DNA from: a virus
DNA: 64,000 nt
Strand: one strand, 5' to 3'
Virus record (IMG/VR): IMGVR_UViG_3300042463_000986
Location: 48,071-112,070 of that record
The notes under the pieces were generated by a model, which did not search any database, was not told where the DNA came from, and was given only the letters and a program-made list of their open reading frames with translations. The position numbers and the translations under genes were made by a program. Shown one piece after another: positions 30,864 through 37,838 of this stretch; position 1 is the first letter of the stretch; every line of letters starts with the position of its first letter.

Positions 30864-31259
30864 ATGGAAACAACTTATACATGGATCATAGAACAGATGC
30901 AATGTAAACAACAAGAGGGTGAGTTAACAGATGTTGTAATCAAAGTAAACTGGATAAGAAAGGCTAGTGCTACAAAAGATGGCATAGAATATAGCGTAAC
31001 AATACCTGGAATTCAAGATTTTACTCAGCCAGATCCTGAAAACTTTATACCGTATGATGAATTAACATATGAACAAATATGTGGTTGGTTAGAAGAGTCT
31101 ATGAATATGACTATGATTGATACACCTCTATATAACCAATTAAACCTTATAGTTAATCCACCGTTGATAGTGTTACCGTTGCCTTGGGAAACAACTACTA
31201 CCACTACTACAGAGTCTCCCACCACTACTACCACCACAACAACAGAAATTCCTGTATAA
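30864..31259 (+). CDS. Small tail-associated protein (DUF7936-like) with poly-Thr tail
   Basis: The first ~95 residues resemble a small beta protein common in phages of aquatic bacteria: YTWIIEQMQCK, GELTDVVIKVNW, FIPYDELTYEQICGWLEE. I place it near DUF7936 from memory and do not claim a function. The last ~25 residues are a low-complexity tail with two runs of seven and eight Thr separated by ESP, encoded by ACN codons. Two other small proteins downstream (36006 and 37202) carry the same kind of tail. It starts 11 bases after the S74 fibre gene, so it is in that operon. Probably a virion surface or tail accessory protein. Confidence 0.75.
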   Translation: METTYTWIIEQMQCKQQEGELTDVVIKVNWIRKASATKDGIEYSVTIPGIQDFTQPDPENFIPYDELTYEQICGWLEESMNMTMIDTPLYNQLNLIVNPPLIVLPLPWETTTTTTTESPTTTTTTTTEIPV

Positions 31260-31274
31260 TTAGAAAATTATACT

Positions 31275-31282
31275 TATTTTTG
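31275..31282 (+). promoter_or_regulatory. Possible weak promoter (-7 element only)
   Basis: TATTTTTG fits TAnnTTTG and lies 25 bases before the ATG at 31307, but no TTG stands at the expected -33 position. Confidence 0.3.
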
Positions 31283-31306
31283 TAAAATAACTAAAATTTT
31301 AAACCA

Positions 31307-31720
31307 ATGAAATTAAAAATGGAAGAGATACTTCAACTTAATTATGAGTTGAATGGTATGGTCATAACTAAAGATGGTGTACAAGAAGAGCTTTCTAAAG
31401 GACTTTTAAAGCAAAAAACTTCGATGAAGAATAAGCTTTACTTCCAAAGACTAAATAAATTAGTACAAGGAGAAGTGAAGATTTTTGAAGATGCTCAAAA
31501 GGAACTATTTAAAAGTTTTGGAGAGGAAAAAGATGGGGAAGTTGTAATTCCTACAGAAAAGATAGAAGAATTTAACAAAGAATATAAAGAGGTTTTGGCT
31601 TCTGAGATAGAAATAAATCCTTCCACTTTGTGGAGTTCTAATTTAACTATAGAAGATCTTAGTTCCATTGAAACAGAGGAAATATACCCTGTTTTTATGA
31701 AGCTTGTAGATCAAGAATAA
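31307..31720 (+). CDS. Conserved phage protein, DUF1617-like
   Basis: A 137-residue acidic, helical protein. The pattern of an N-terminal KLKMEEILQLNYELN, a Lys-rich helix (LYFQRLNKLVQGEVKIFEDAQKELFKSFG) shown here only as nt about 31436-31525, and EEFNKEYKEVLASEIEI recalls DUF1617 phage proteins, which lie in tail regions of Gram-positive phages. The match is by eye, and no function is known. It is followed directly by a strong hairpin terminator, so it closes the fibre operon. An internal ATG at 31319 is an alternative start. Confidence 0.7.
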   Translation: MKLKMEEILQLNYELNGMVITKDGVQEELSKGLLKQKTSMKNKLYFQRLNKLVQGEVKIFEDAQKELFKSFGEEKDGEVVIPTEKIEEFNKEYKEVLASEIEINPSTLWSSNLTIEDLSSIETEEIYPVFMKLVDQE

Positions 31721-31741
31721 TTAAATAGCTTTTTAAGCGTA

Positions 31742-31783
31742 AATGGTTAGGAGCTTGTATAAATGAGCTCCTGGCCATTTTTT
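31742..31783 (+). terminator. Rho-independent terminator closing the fibre operon
   Basis: Stem AATGG/CCATT (31742-31746 with 31775-31779) and AGGAGCT/AGCTCCT (31749-31755 with 31766-31772), separated by a TT/GG internal mismatch, 10-base loop, then a run of T to 31783. Confidence 0.85.
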
Positions 31784-31800
31784 GCTTGTACAAAAATAAA

Positions 31801-31832
31801 TTTGGCTATTATATATTTATTACATATCTTTG
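31801..31832 (+). promoter_or_regulatory. Bacteroidota-type promoter for the lysis cassette
   Basis: TTTG at 31801-31804, exactly 20 bases, then TATCTTTG at 31825-31832. It sits between the terminator of the fibre operon and the first lysis-region gene (ATG 31892), leaving a leader of about 50 bases. Confidence 0.8.
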
Positions 31833-31891
31833 GCCTCCCTCTTTGTTCCTTCCCCAGGAACTTTTATTAACTTATATTAATTTAAACTCTA

Positions 31892-32203
31892 ATGGATTCT
31901 GAACAAATTAAGTTAGAATTTACAAACATGGACCAAAGATTAACAGAAATGGAAGAAAAAATTGATTCAATTGATAAAAAATTGAATCAAGTGGTTGATG
32001 CAATATTAGGGAACCCCTTAACAAAGGAAGGTGGGTTTATAAATGATATAAATTTATTAAAAGCCAAAATAGAGCATTTAGAGAAAGAGCAGGAAAAAAC
32101 AAAAGAGTTTAAAAATAAAATTATGTGGACCGTGGGTATATTAGTATCTATAGGGGCCATATTACAATATATTACAAACTTATATTCAAATTTTAAAAAA
32201 TAA
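31892..32203 (+). CDS. Coiled-coil protein with C-terminal membrane anchor (XhlA-like)
   Basis: About 75 residues of heptad-rich coiled coil (LTEMEEKIDSIDKKLNQVV, then KAKIEHLEKEQEKTKEF) are followed by one membrane segment near residues 78-97 (IMWTVGILVSIGAILQYI) and a short basic end. The architecture is that of XhlA/hemolysin-type accessory lysis proteins, which assist holins. It is the first gene of a cassette in which two more membrane proteins and an M15 endolysin follow within 500 bases. Membrane location is clear; the exact role is inferred. Confidence 0.78.
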   Translation: MDSEQIKLEFTNMDQRLTEMEEKIDSIDKKLNQVVDAILGNPLTKEGGFINDINLLKAKIEHLEKEQEKTKEFKNKIMWTVGILVSIGAILQYITNLYSNFKK

Positions 32204-32204
32204 T

Positions 32205-32396
32205 ATGGAAAACAAAAATATAAACTGGATGAATTTTACAGGGAGTCTTATTGTTATAATAATGTCTTTAAGCATTTTTTATACATTAATGGATAAAGAA
32301 ATTCCTACATCTAATAGAGAATTATTAATAGCTTTCGTGGCTTCATTATTTGGGGCAACAGTGGCATCAATTAAAAAAATAACAGGAGGAAAATAG
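32205..32396 (+). CDS. Holin-like two-TM protein
   Basis: 63 residues with two hydrophobic segments: about 12-28 (FTGSLIVIIMSLSIFYTL) and 40-54 (LLIAFVASLFGATVASI), a short charged turn between them and a basic C-terminus (KKITGGK). Size, topology and position before the endolysin fit a class II holin, which would permeabilise the inner membrane at lysis. It starts one base after the previous stop. The neighbouring 86-aa gene is a second candidate. Which is holin and which antiholin cannot be told from sequence. Confidence 0.7.
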   Translation: MENKNINWMNFTGSLIVIIMSLSIFYTLMDKEIPTSNRELLIAFVASLFGATVASIKKITGGK

Positions 32397-32397
32397 T

Positions 32398-32658
32398 ATG
32401 ATAAAGAAGTTTATTAATTTTATAGGAGGATTTTTTTCATCTTCCAGCGAGAACTCTAGTAAAAGACTTGTAGGTATTGTAGGTGCATTCACTTTTTTCT
32501 ACACTTTTCACGTAAATTCAAAAACAGAAGAACATTTTACCACTTCAGATACTTTTATCTGGGCTAATGTAATTGTTATTTCAGTGGCTTTAGGCCTCAC
32601 TAGTGTAGAATCTATAGGTAATATAGTGGCTAAAATAAAAAACCCTTCAGAAAAATAA
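32398..32658 (+). CDS. Second small membrane protein, holin/antiholin candidate
   Basis: 86 residues. An amphipathic N-terminus (MIKKFINFIGGFFSSSSENS) is followed by hydrophobic segments near 25-41 (LVGIVGAFTFFYTFHV) and 52-70 (FIWANVIVISVALGLTSV), then a Lys-rich tail. It starts one base after the previous stop codon (TAG), so the three membrane proteins are tightly coupled. Position and topology suggest a partner or regulator of the holin. Confidence 0.68.
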   Translation: MIKKFINFIGGFFSSSSENSSKRLVGIVGAFTFFYTFHVNSKTEEHFTTSDTFIWANVIVISVALGLTSVESIGNIVAKIKNPSEK

Positions 32659-32683
32659 TTTAATTATAAAAAAATCATAATAT

Positions 32684-33163
32684 ATGCAACTATCAGAACA
32701 TTTATCATTAGCAGAAGTGATGCGCAGTGAGTCTGCAAAAAGACATGGTATATCTAATATGCCTACAGAAGAGCATATTGAAAACTTTAAAAAGCTTGCT
32801 TTAAATATTTTTGAACCTATTCGTACTTATTTTAATGTAGCTATTCATGTATCATCTGGATATAGATCTGCTGCTCTAAATAGAGCAATAGGAGGAGCAG
32901 TAAGTTCTCAACACTGCAAAGGGGAGGCTATAGATATAGATATGGATGGTACTTCTATTACTAATAAGCAAATATTTGATTATATTAAAGACAACTTAAA
33001 ATTTGACCAATTAATAGCAGAATTTCCTAGAAAAAATAACCCAGAATGGGTTCACGTTTCTTTTTCATCGTCGGGGAATCAGAGAAATCAAATTCTAGTA
33101 GCACAAAAAATCAATGGTAAAACTGTATACATTCCTTATAAATCAGATAAAGATTTAATTTAA
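32684..33163 (+). CDS. Peptidase M15 endolysin (L,D/D,D-carboxypeptidase type)
   Basis: 159 residues, the usual length for a single-domain peptidase M15_3. The zinc site is complete: SGYRSAALNRAIGG leads to SSQHCKGEAIDID (H77 and D84, the SxxHxxGxAxD motif) and EWVHVSF (H124). These enzymes hydrolyse peptide stems of peptidoglycan. There is no signal peptide, so release must depend on the holins encoded just upstream. Its stop overlaps the first base of the GIY-YIG endonuclease ATG. Endolysin is the best reading; maturation of tail-associated muralytic activity is less likely given the lysis context. Confidence 0.88.
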   Translation: MQLSEHLSLAEVMRSESAKRHGISNMPTEEHIENFKKLALNIFEPIRTYFNVAIHVSSGYRSAALNRAIGGAVSSQHCKGEAIDIDMDGTSITNKQIFDYIKDNLKFDQLIAEFPRKNNPEWVHVSFSSSGNQRNQILVAQKINGKTVYIPYKSDKDLI

Positions 33164-33807
33164 TGGCTTATTTATACCGTCATATTAGATTGGACCTAGA
33201 TCAACCTTTTTATATTGGTGTTGGACTGTCTAATGATACACTTTATAGAAGAGCTTATAATAGTAAAAACAGAAATAATTATTGGAAAAATATTGTTAAT
33301 AAAACTAATTATGAAGTAGAAATTATTTTAGAAGATTTAACTAACGAAGAAGCATTTAAAAAAGAAATAGAATTTATTAAAATTTACGGAAAAAAATCTA
33401 ATGGAGGTATTTTATGCAATATAGCAGATGGTGGAAATGGAGGTTTTTTAGGTAAAGATGTTAATATTTTAAGAAGTATAGCTCTTAAAGGACATAAACT
33501 ATCTGTGGAAACTAAAGATAAAATCCGTAAAAAAGCTAAAGGAAGAAAAGCCTCTGCAGAAACAAAAATTAAAATGTCTAAAACACATAAAGACAAAAAA
33601 ACTGGGCATTGGTTAAAAAGTGTGGGTCATTATAATGGAAGAGCTAAAAAAGTTTATCAATTTGATATAAGTAATAATTTTATTAAAGAGTGGGAGTGTG
33701 GTTCTTATGCATCTAAAGAATTAGGTATAAATAAAAGTTGTATATCTGAAGCTATAAAAGGAAACCAAAAAACAGCAGGAGGGTATATTTGGAAATTTTA
33801 TAAATAG
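33163..33807 (+). CDS. GIY-YIG homing endonuclease with NUMOD modules
   Basis: The N-terminus YLYRHIRLDLDQPFYIGVG is a GIY-YIG variant, with the YLYRH and YIG halves 12-14 residues apart, followed by a catalytic-type region with EIEFIKIYG and the loop NIADGGNGG. Residues ~110-145 form a NUMOD3-like DNA-binding repeat (LSVETKDKIRKKAKGRKASA). The C-terminus is NUMOD1-like (VYQFDISNNFIKEWECGSYA, then KSCISEAIKGNQKTAGGYIW). It is free-standing and probably mobile, inserted between the endolysin and the spanin-like gene. A paralogue with the same N-terminal phrase lies at 61854-62831. It probably nicks or cuts homologous phage genomes that lack it. Confidence 0.85.
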   Translation: MAYLYRHIRLDLDQPFYIGVGLSNDTLYRRAYNSKNRNNYWKNIVNKTNYEVEIILEDLTNEEAFKKEIEFIKIYGKKSNGGILCNIADGGNGGFLGKDVNILRSIALKGHKLSVETKDKIRKKAKGRKASAETKIKMSKTHKDKKTGHWLKSVGHYNGRAKKVYQFDISNNFIKEWECGSYASKELGINKSCISEAIKGNQKTAGGYIWKFYK

Positions 33808-33812
33808 AAAGT

Positions 33813-34412
33813 ATGAATAAAAATTTATTGTCAATTATTATAATTGTATTGTTTGGTCTGGTTATTCTCCAAAGATGTAACACAGGAGAAAAGGATATTC
33901 CAGCTCTTAAGATAGATACAGTGTTAGTTCCTATTCTTGTGCACGACACTGTACAGGCTAAACCAAAGCTAATTAAATCAAAAGCAGACACTTTATGGAG
34001 AGATAGTGTTAGAACAATTACAGACTCTGCTTCGTATAAAACTATTTTAGAAAATTATTATTCTTTGGGAGATAAGTATTATGAAAAAAATACATATCAA
34101 ACAGAGTTTAAAATTAAAGATTATGGTTCTGCTATTGTTACAGACACTGTATTTAATAACAAATTAATAGGTACTAGTCTTATTGCAGATCTTTTAATTC
34201 CAGAAAAAACTATAACAATTGAAAAACCTATTCCTGCTAAAAATCAATTATATGTAGGAGGAGGAATTATGGGAAACCCATCTTCTATTATATCTGGAAT
34301 AAATACAGGCTTATTGTTTAAAGACAAAAAAGACAAAATAATTGGAGTTTCTGTTATATATAATGGAAATATACAATATGGTATAAATTCTTATTGGAAA
34401 ATAAAATTCTAA
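33813..34412 (+). CDS. Membrane-anchored protein, spanin-like candidate
   Basis: 199 residues. One N-terminal membrane segment (LLSIIIIVLFGLVILQ) ends at a Cys (QRCN) that does not form a good lipobox. A charged, partly helical periplasmic middle follows, and then a C-terminal third of alternating beta strands with Gly turns (YVGGGIMGNPSSIISGINTG, then IIGVSVIYNGNIQYGINSYW). An N-terminal anchor plus a beta-rich end that could engage the outer membrane fits a unimolecular spanin for a Gram-negative host. Its position after holins and endolysin supports this. The family (possibly DUF6808) is recalled, not verified. Confidence 0.7.
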   Translation: MNKNLLSIIIIVLFGLVILQRCNTGEKDIPALKIDTVLVPILVHDTVQAKPKLIKSKADTLWRDSVRTITDSASYKTILENYYSLGDKYYEKNTYQTEFKIKDYGSAIVTDTVFNNKLIGTSLIADLLIPEKTITIEKPIPAKNQLYVGGGIMGNPSSIISGINTGLLFKDKKDKIIGVSVIYNGNIQYGINSYWKIKF

Positions 34413-34415
34413 AAA

Positions 34416-34538
34416 ATGGCAAAGTCAATAACTAAAGCAAACAAGATTTCTTTTGGAAAAAGAAAGTCTGGAAAAGCTAAGAAATCTTCTGGTCCTAAAG
34501 ACAAAAAAGTATCTAAATATCAAGGACAGGGGAGATAA
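34416..34538 (+). CDS. Small basic protein (40 aa), K/Q/G-type
   Basis: A 40-codon frame begins 3 bases after the previous stop. The product is very basic (MAKSITKANKISFGKRKSG, then KKSSGPKDKKVSKYQGQGR). Its composition and the closing KYQGQG resemble the K-A-Q-x-G/KYQAGG phrases of the basic protein family at 38.4-40.8 kb, so it may be an outlying member. It could bind DNA or fill capsid or tail interior space; no fold can be assigned. Confidence 0.6.
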   Translation: MAKSITKANKISFGKRKSGKAKKSSGPKDKKVSKYQGQGR

Positions 34539-34593
34539 TTAAATTAGTTATTTTCTCTTAATTAAAATCATTATTCTATTTATTTCAAGTTCA

Positions 34594-34623
34594 TTGATTA
34601 TATTAAAAAACAATATATCTTTG
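34594..34623 (+). promoter_or_regulatory. Bacteroidota-type promoter for the adsorption gene group
   Basis: TTG at 34594-34596, 19 bases, then TATCTTTG at 34616-34623, in a 104-base gap. The GTG start at 34643 lies 19 bases downstream. Confidence 0.75.
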
Positions 34624-34642
34624 AACATTAAAATTTTGTATT

Positions 34643-35983
34643 GTGAGCATACCAAGTAAACAGATAGGCTGGAGCAATGAATCCAATCTCCTTTGGGGAA
34701 TTTGGAATGATTTGAATAAAGTGAGCAAAGCTGTAAACTGTTGTACTAATAACAATAGCCCATCAAATCCTACAAATGTTGTACTACCGTCAGTAGCTTC
34801 AGATTCTTTTGGTAGACTTAGAGTGTCTGAACCTTTTACGCTTTTTGACTCTAGTCATAGATATGCAGATAATAATTTATGGTCTACACTAACTAATGTT
34901 GGTGGAACTGCAGTATTTAATCAAAATCAAGGATTAGTTGATTTAAATGTGACAGCAGCATTAAACTCTGAAGTGGTAAGAGAAACTATAAAAGTGTTTT
35001 CTTATCAACCAGGTAAGTCCCTTCTTGTGTTGAACACATTTGTAATGAGTCCAGCTAAAACTGGATTAAGACAACGCATTGGTTATTATGGAAATGATAA
35101 TGGTTTTTATTTAGAACAAAATAATAGTTCTGTGTCTTTTGTAGAAAGAAGCATAGTGACTGGTTCTTTAGTTAACACCCCTATTTTACAGACTAATTGG
35201 AATGGAGATAAATTAAACGGTTCAGGACCTTCAGGATTAACACTAGATCTAACTAAAGCTCAAATTCTTTGGATGGACGTTGAGTGGTTAGGTGTAGGAT
35301 CTGTACGTATGGGATTTGTAATAAATGGGCAATTTATTGTTTGTCACACATTTAACCACGCAAACCTAATTGCTAGTACATATATTACAACTGCCTCACT
35401 ACCATTACGTTATGAGATTAAAAATAATACAGAAACTTCAGGAGTGAGTACATTAAAACAGATTTGTTCTACGGTTATTTCTGAAGGTGGTTATGAGCTT
35501 GCAGGATTACAACAATCTGCTGGCACATCTATTACAGCCGCTAGAACTTTCGCTGTTGCTGGTACTTACTATCCAATTGTATCTGTTAAACTTAAAACTG
35601 CAAGACTTGATGCTATTGTTATTGTAACAGCTATTTCCCTTTTAGGGATTGGTAATGGTAAAAGTTATCAATGGAGAGTTGTTGCAAGTGGAACAACTAC
35701 TGGTGGATCTTGGACAGATGCTGGTGCTAATTCTGCTGTACAATATAATCTAACAGGCACTAGTGCAACAGGTGGAAGAATTTTAGCAAGTGGGTTTGTT
35801 AATTCCTCAAATCAAGGATCTCCATCAATAAATATATTAAAAGAAGCTTTATTTGCTAACCAACTAGAACGAAATGGATTAACAGGAACAGCTTATGAAA
35901 TTATAATAGAAATGGCTGTAAGCACAGTTTCTGGTGGTGAGGGTGCATTTGCTTCTATAGACTGGGAAGAAGTTAGTAGATAG
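34643..35983 (+). CDS. Putative tail/receptor-binding protein with SKQIG anchor (446 aa)
   Basis: Starts at GTG. The N-terminus SIPSKQIGWSNESNLLWGIW closely parallels ISKQIGQSAEYNLLYEI of the 47-aa protein at 36006. This suggests a shared virion-docking segment. Residues ~50-180 form a conserved beta region (FGRLRVSEPFTLFDSSHRY, GYYGNDNGFYLEQ, SFVERS) seen in uncultured phage and giant-virus surface proteins, as far as I recall. The last third (ARTFAVAGTYYPIVSVKLK onward) looks like a second beta domain of the sort that binds ligands. It stands first in a promoter-led group with Thr-tail proteins and a glycosyltransferase. A receptor-binding or decoration role is inferred. Confidence 0.75.
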   Translation: MSIPSKQIGWSNESNLLWGIWNDLNKVSKAVNCCTNNNSPSNPTNVVLPSVASDSFGRLRVSEPFTLFDSSHRYADNNLWSTLTNVGGTAVFNQNQGLVDLNVTAALNSEVVRETIKVFSYQPGKSLLVLNTFVMSPAKTGLRQRIGYYGNDNGFYLEQNNSSVSFVERSIVTGSLVNTPILQTNWNGDKLNGSGPSGLTLDLTKAQILWMDVEWLGVGSVRMGFVINGQFIVCHTFNHANLIASTYITTASLPLRYEIKNNTETSGVSTLKQICSTVISEGGYELAGLQQSAGTSITAARTFAVAGTYYPIVSVKLKTARLDAIVIVTAISLLGIGNGKSYQWRVVASGTTTGGSWTDAGANSAVQYNLTGTSATGGRILASGFVNSSNQGSPSINILKEALFANQLERNGLTGTAYEIIIEMAVSTVSGGEGAFASIDWEEVSR

Positions 35984-36005
35984 TAACAATAAAAAAAATA
36001 TAAAA

Positions 36006-36149
36006 ATGGCAATAATTTCTAAACAAATAGGACAGAGCGCAGAATATAATCTTCTCTATGAAATTTTAAAACAAATGCAGAGATTGAATTATTCTATAGG
36101 ACAGCTCTTACCCTCTACAACCACTACAACCACTACTTTAGCTCCTTAA
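36006..36149 (+). CDS. 47-aa SKQIG-anchor protein with poly-Thr tail
   Basis: A 47-codon frame (start after TAAAAATGG). It reads as just two parts: an anchor MAIISKQIGQSAEYNLLYEI, homologous to the start of the 446-aa protein upstream, and a tail with seven consecutive Thr (STTTTTTTLAP) coded by ACN triplets. The linker contains a short helix (LKQMQRLNYSIGQLL). It looks like a minimal virion peptide that docks by the same anchor as the larger protein but displays a Thr stalk. It lies 22 bases downstream of that gene and 23 bases upstream of a glycosyltransferase gene. Confidence 0.7.
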   Translation: MAIISKQIGQSAEYNLLYEILKQMQRLNYSIGQLLPSTTTTTTTLAP

Positions 36150-36172
36150 TAAAAAAACCAATAACTACATAT

Positions 36173-37189
36173 ATGAAGGATCTCAGATTTATCTGTGTGC
36201 AACCTAGTGATAATTATTTTGTTTGGCAAGTACATTTATGGTTGGAAAGTCTTAGAAATATAGGACATTCAGATAAAGCCACGGTGCTTATTTTTAATCC
36301 TAAAAATAGATCTAAAAATACAAATTGGCAGAAGGTGATTGATCTTTACCCAGAATCTGAGTTCGCTTTTTATGACGATCTACATAATATAAATAGTCTT
36401 ATTAGAATTTATATTCCTATAATTAGGCCCTATTGCTTAATGAGACACTTTAACGAACATCCAGAGTTAAAAGAAAAAGCAATATTTTATTGTGATAGTG
36501 ATGTTATTTTTACAGAGAATTTTAATATAGATGCTTACAAAGAGGGTGATATTTGTTATCTATCTAATACAAATAGCTACATAAATGCTTCATATTTTGA
36601 TAGTAAGACAAAAGATGTTCTTCCAGATAAATTAGAAGAATATAAAAAGAAGGACATTTTACAAGAAACTACGGTTTTAGCAGGTATTAATAGACAAATA
36701 GCAGAAGAAAATAATTCTCATTCTGGAGGAGCTCAATATTTTCTAAAGAATATAGATGGTAAATTCTGGGAAAAAGTCTTGTCAGATTGTATATCAATAA
36801 GACTTCATTTACAAAATGTAAACAAACAGTTTTTTGAGAGCGAATCTAAAGGATTTCAAAGCTGGTGTGCAGATATGTGGAGTGTGTTATATAATCTTTG
36901 GTATAATAAATTAGAAACCAAGGTGATTGCAGAAATGGATTTTGCATGGGCTACAGATTCAATTCAAAAATTAGATAGAGTGGGTATTCTTCATAATGCA
37001 GGAATAGTGAGTGACAGAGGAAATGGTTATCCTGCTTTTTATAAAGGAAAATATCATACAGGAACGGATCCTTTAAAAGATCCTTATTTACAAGAAATAC
37101 TTAATAGTGAAGAAAGTAAGAAATTTTGTACTCATTATTATTTAACAAAATTGTTCGATATTAAACAAAAATATAATATTAATTATTAA
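36173..37189 (+). CDS. Glycosyltransferase, GT-A-like with DxD motif (338 aa)
   Basis: A Rossmann-like N-terminus (FICVQPSDNYFVWQVHLWLE) is followed by FYCDSDVIF, a DxD-type motif for metal and nucleotide-sugar binding (D-S-D around residue 105). A middle region has HSGGAQYFLKNI, the acceptor-side phrase seen in sugar transferases. The C-terminal half has Trp/Cys-rich helices and ILHNAGI. No membrane segment or signal is present, so it would act in the cytoplasm. It is flanked on both sides by genes for proteins with poly-Thr tails, which makes O-glycosylation of those tails a natural hypothesis (inferred). Modification of host surface sugars or of DNA bases is the alternative. Confidence 0.72.
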   Translation: MKDLRFICVQPSDNYFVWQVHLWLESLRNIGHSDKATVLIFNPKNRSKNTNWQKVIDLYPESEFAFYDDLHNINSLIRIYIPIIRPYCLMRHFNEHPELKEKAIFYCDSDVIFTENFNIDAYKEGDICYLSNTNSYINASYFDSKTKDVLPDKLEEYKKKDILQETTVLAGINRQIAEENNSHSGGAQYFLKNIDGKFWEKVLSDCISIRLHLQNVNKQFFESESKGFQSWCADMWSVLYNLWYNKLETKVIAEMDFAWATDSIQKLDRVGILHNAGIVSDRGNGYPAFYKGKYHTGTDPLKDPYLQEILNSEESKKFCTHYYLTKLFDIKQKYNINY

Positions 37190-37201
37190 AAAACGATTAT
37201 T

Positions 37202-37405
37202 ATGAGTAATAAGAAAGACTTAAAAGCCTTTGTTCGCTTTGATGGAAGCGGAAGAGTCGTTGCTGGTAGCTTAATTTTAAGAAGAAAAGCTCCTAAAGTG
37301 GGTAAATGGCATGAAATTCCTGCGTATGAATGTTGCAATCCAACAACTACCACTACTACAACAGTTGCACCAACAACAACTACCACCACTACAGCACCTT
37401 TATAA
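37202..37405 (+). CDS. 67-aa beta protein with two poly-Thr runs
   Basis: The N-terminal 47 residues (KKDLKAFVRFDGSGRVVAGS, then LILRRKAPKVGKWHEIPAYE and CC) form a conserved small unit found before tails or fibres in many uncultured phages. The C-terminus is NPTTTTTTTVAPTTTTTTTAPL, two runs of seven Thr. It starts 12 bases after the glycosyltransferase stop. The adjacent Cys pair could bond or bind metal. Most likely a virion surface peptide carrying a Thr stalk. The ACN repeat DNA would allow length variation by slippage. Confidence 0.72.
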   Translation: MSNKKDLKAFVRFDGSGRVVAGSLILRRKAPKVGKWHEIPAYECCNPTTTTTTTVAPTTTTTTTAPL

Positions 37406-37415
37406 AATTAGATAA

Positions 37416-37838
37416 ATGGCATTAAAATCATTATTTCCTGAAGACATGATAAAATCAACTGGGGGAGAACTTTCCCCAGATGTTGTAGCTACAAAGCTTA
37501 CATATTTTGAGCTTCAATTACACAATTTACATTGGGCCACAAGAAGTTATGCAGAACATCAAGCTCTTGGCGGTCTTTATGATAAAGTGTTTGATTTTAA
37601 AGATGAGATTGTAGAAAAGATTATGGGATATACAGGCACTAGAGCTAAGATAGGAACATGTGCTCCATTTAAAGACTATGGTGTAGGTGTTTCAGAGCAA
37701 GTGGTTAGTGATTTGATTAGTTTTGCTAAACAACTTGAAAACTATGCATCAGCTAATAACATGCCTGATATTGAAAATATTGCTCAATCTTTAAGCGGAG
37801 AAGCAGCAAAAACTAAATATTTATTAACACTTAGTTAA
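37416..37838 (+). CDS. Dps/ferritin-like four-helix protein (DUF5856-like)
   Basis: 140 residues, all helical. The phrase LQLHNLHWATRSYAEHQALG followed by LYDKVFDFKDEIVEKIMGY matches the Dps ferroxidase layout (two His in the first helix, then an H-x(n)-D-x-x-D/E pattern in the second). The C-terminal helices are LISFAKQLENYA and IENIAQSL. Phage members of this kind are often labelled DUF5856. It might store iron or protect DNA, or serve as a structural oligomer. Ferroxidase activity is not established by sequence alone. The downstream gene overlaps its stop by one base (TAATG), so they are coupled. Confidence 0.68.
   Translation: MALKSLFPEDMIKSTGGELSPDVVATKLTYFELQLHNLHWATRSYAEHQALGGLYDKVFDFKDEIVEKIMGYTGTRAKIGTCAPFKDYGVGVSEQVVSDLISFAKQLENYASANNMPDIENIAQSLSGEAAKTKYLLTLS

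Noticed and set aside
31025-31237. Minus-strand frame rich in Val opposite the Thr tail
   Set aside because: Poly-Val is the reverse reading of ACN triplets; the same shadow occurs at 37186-37389. No other support.
31188-31253. Short tandem repeats as a CRISPR-like array
   Set aside because: The repeats are 3-base codons inside a gene, with no spacers or 20-40-base repeats.
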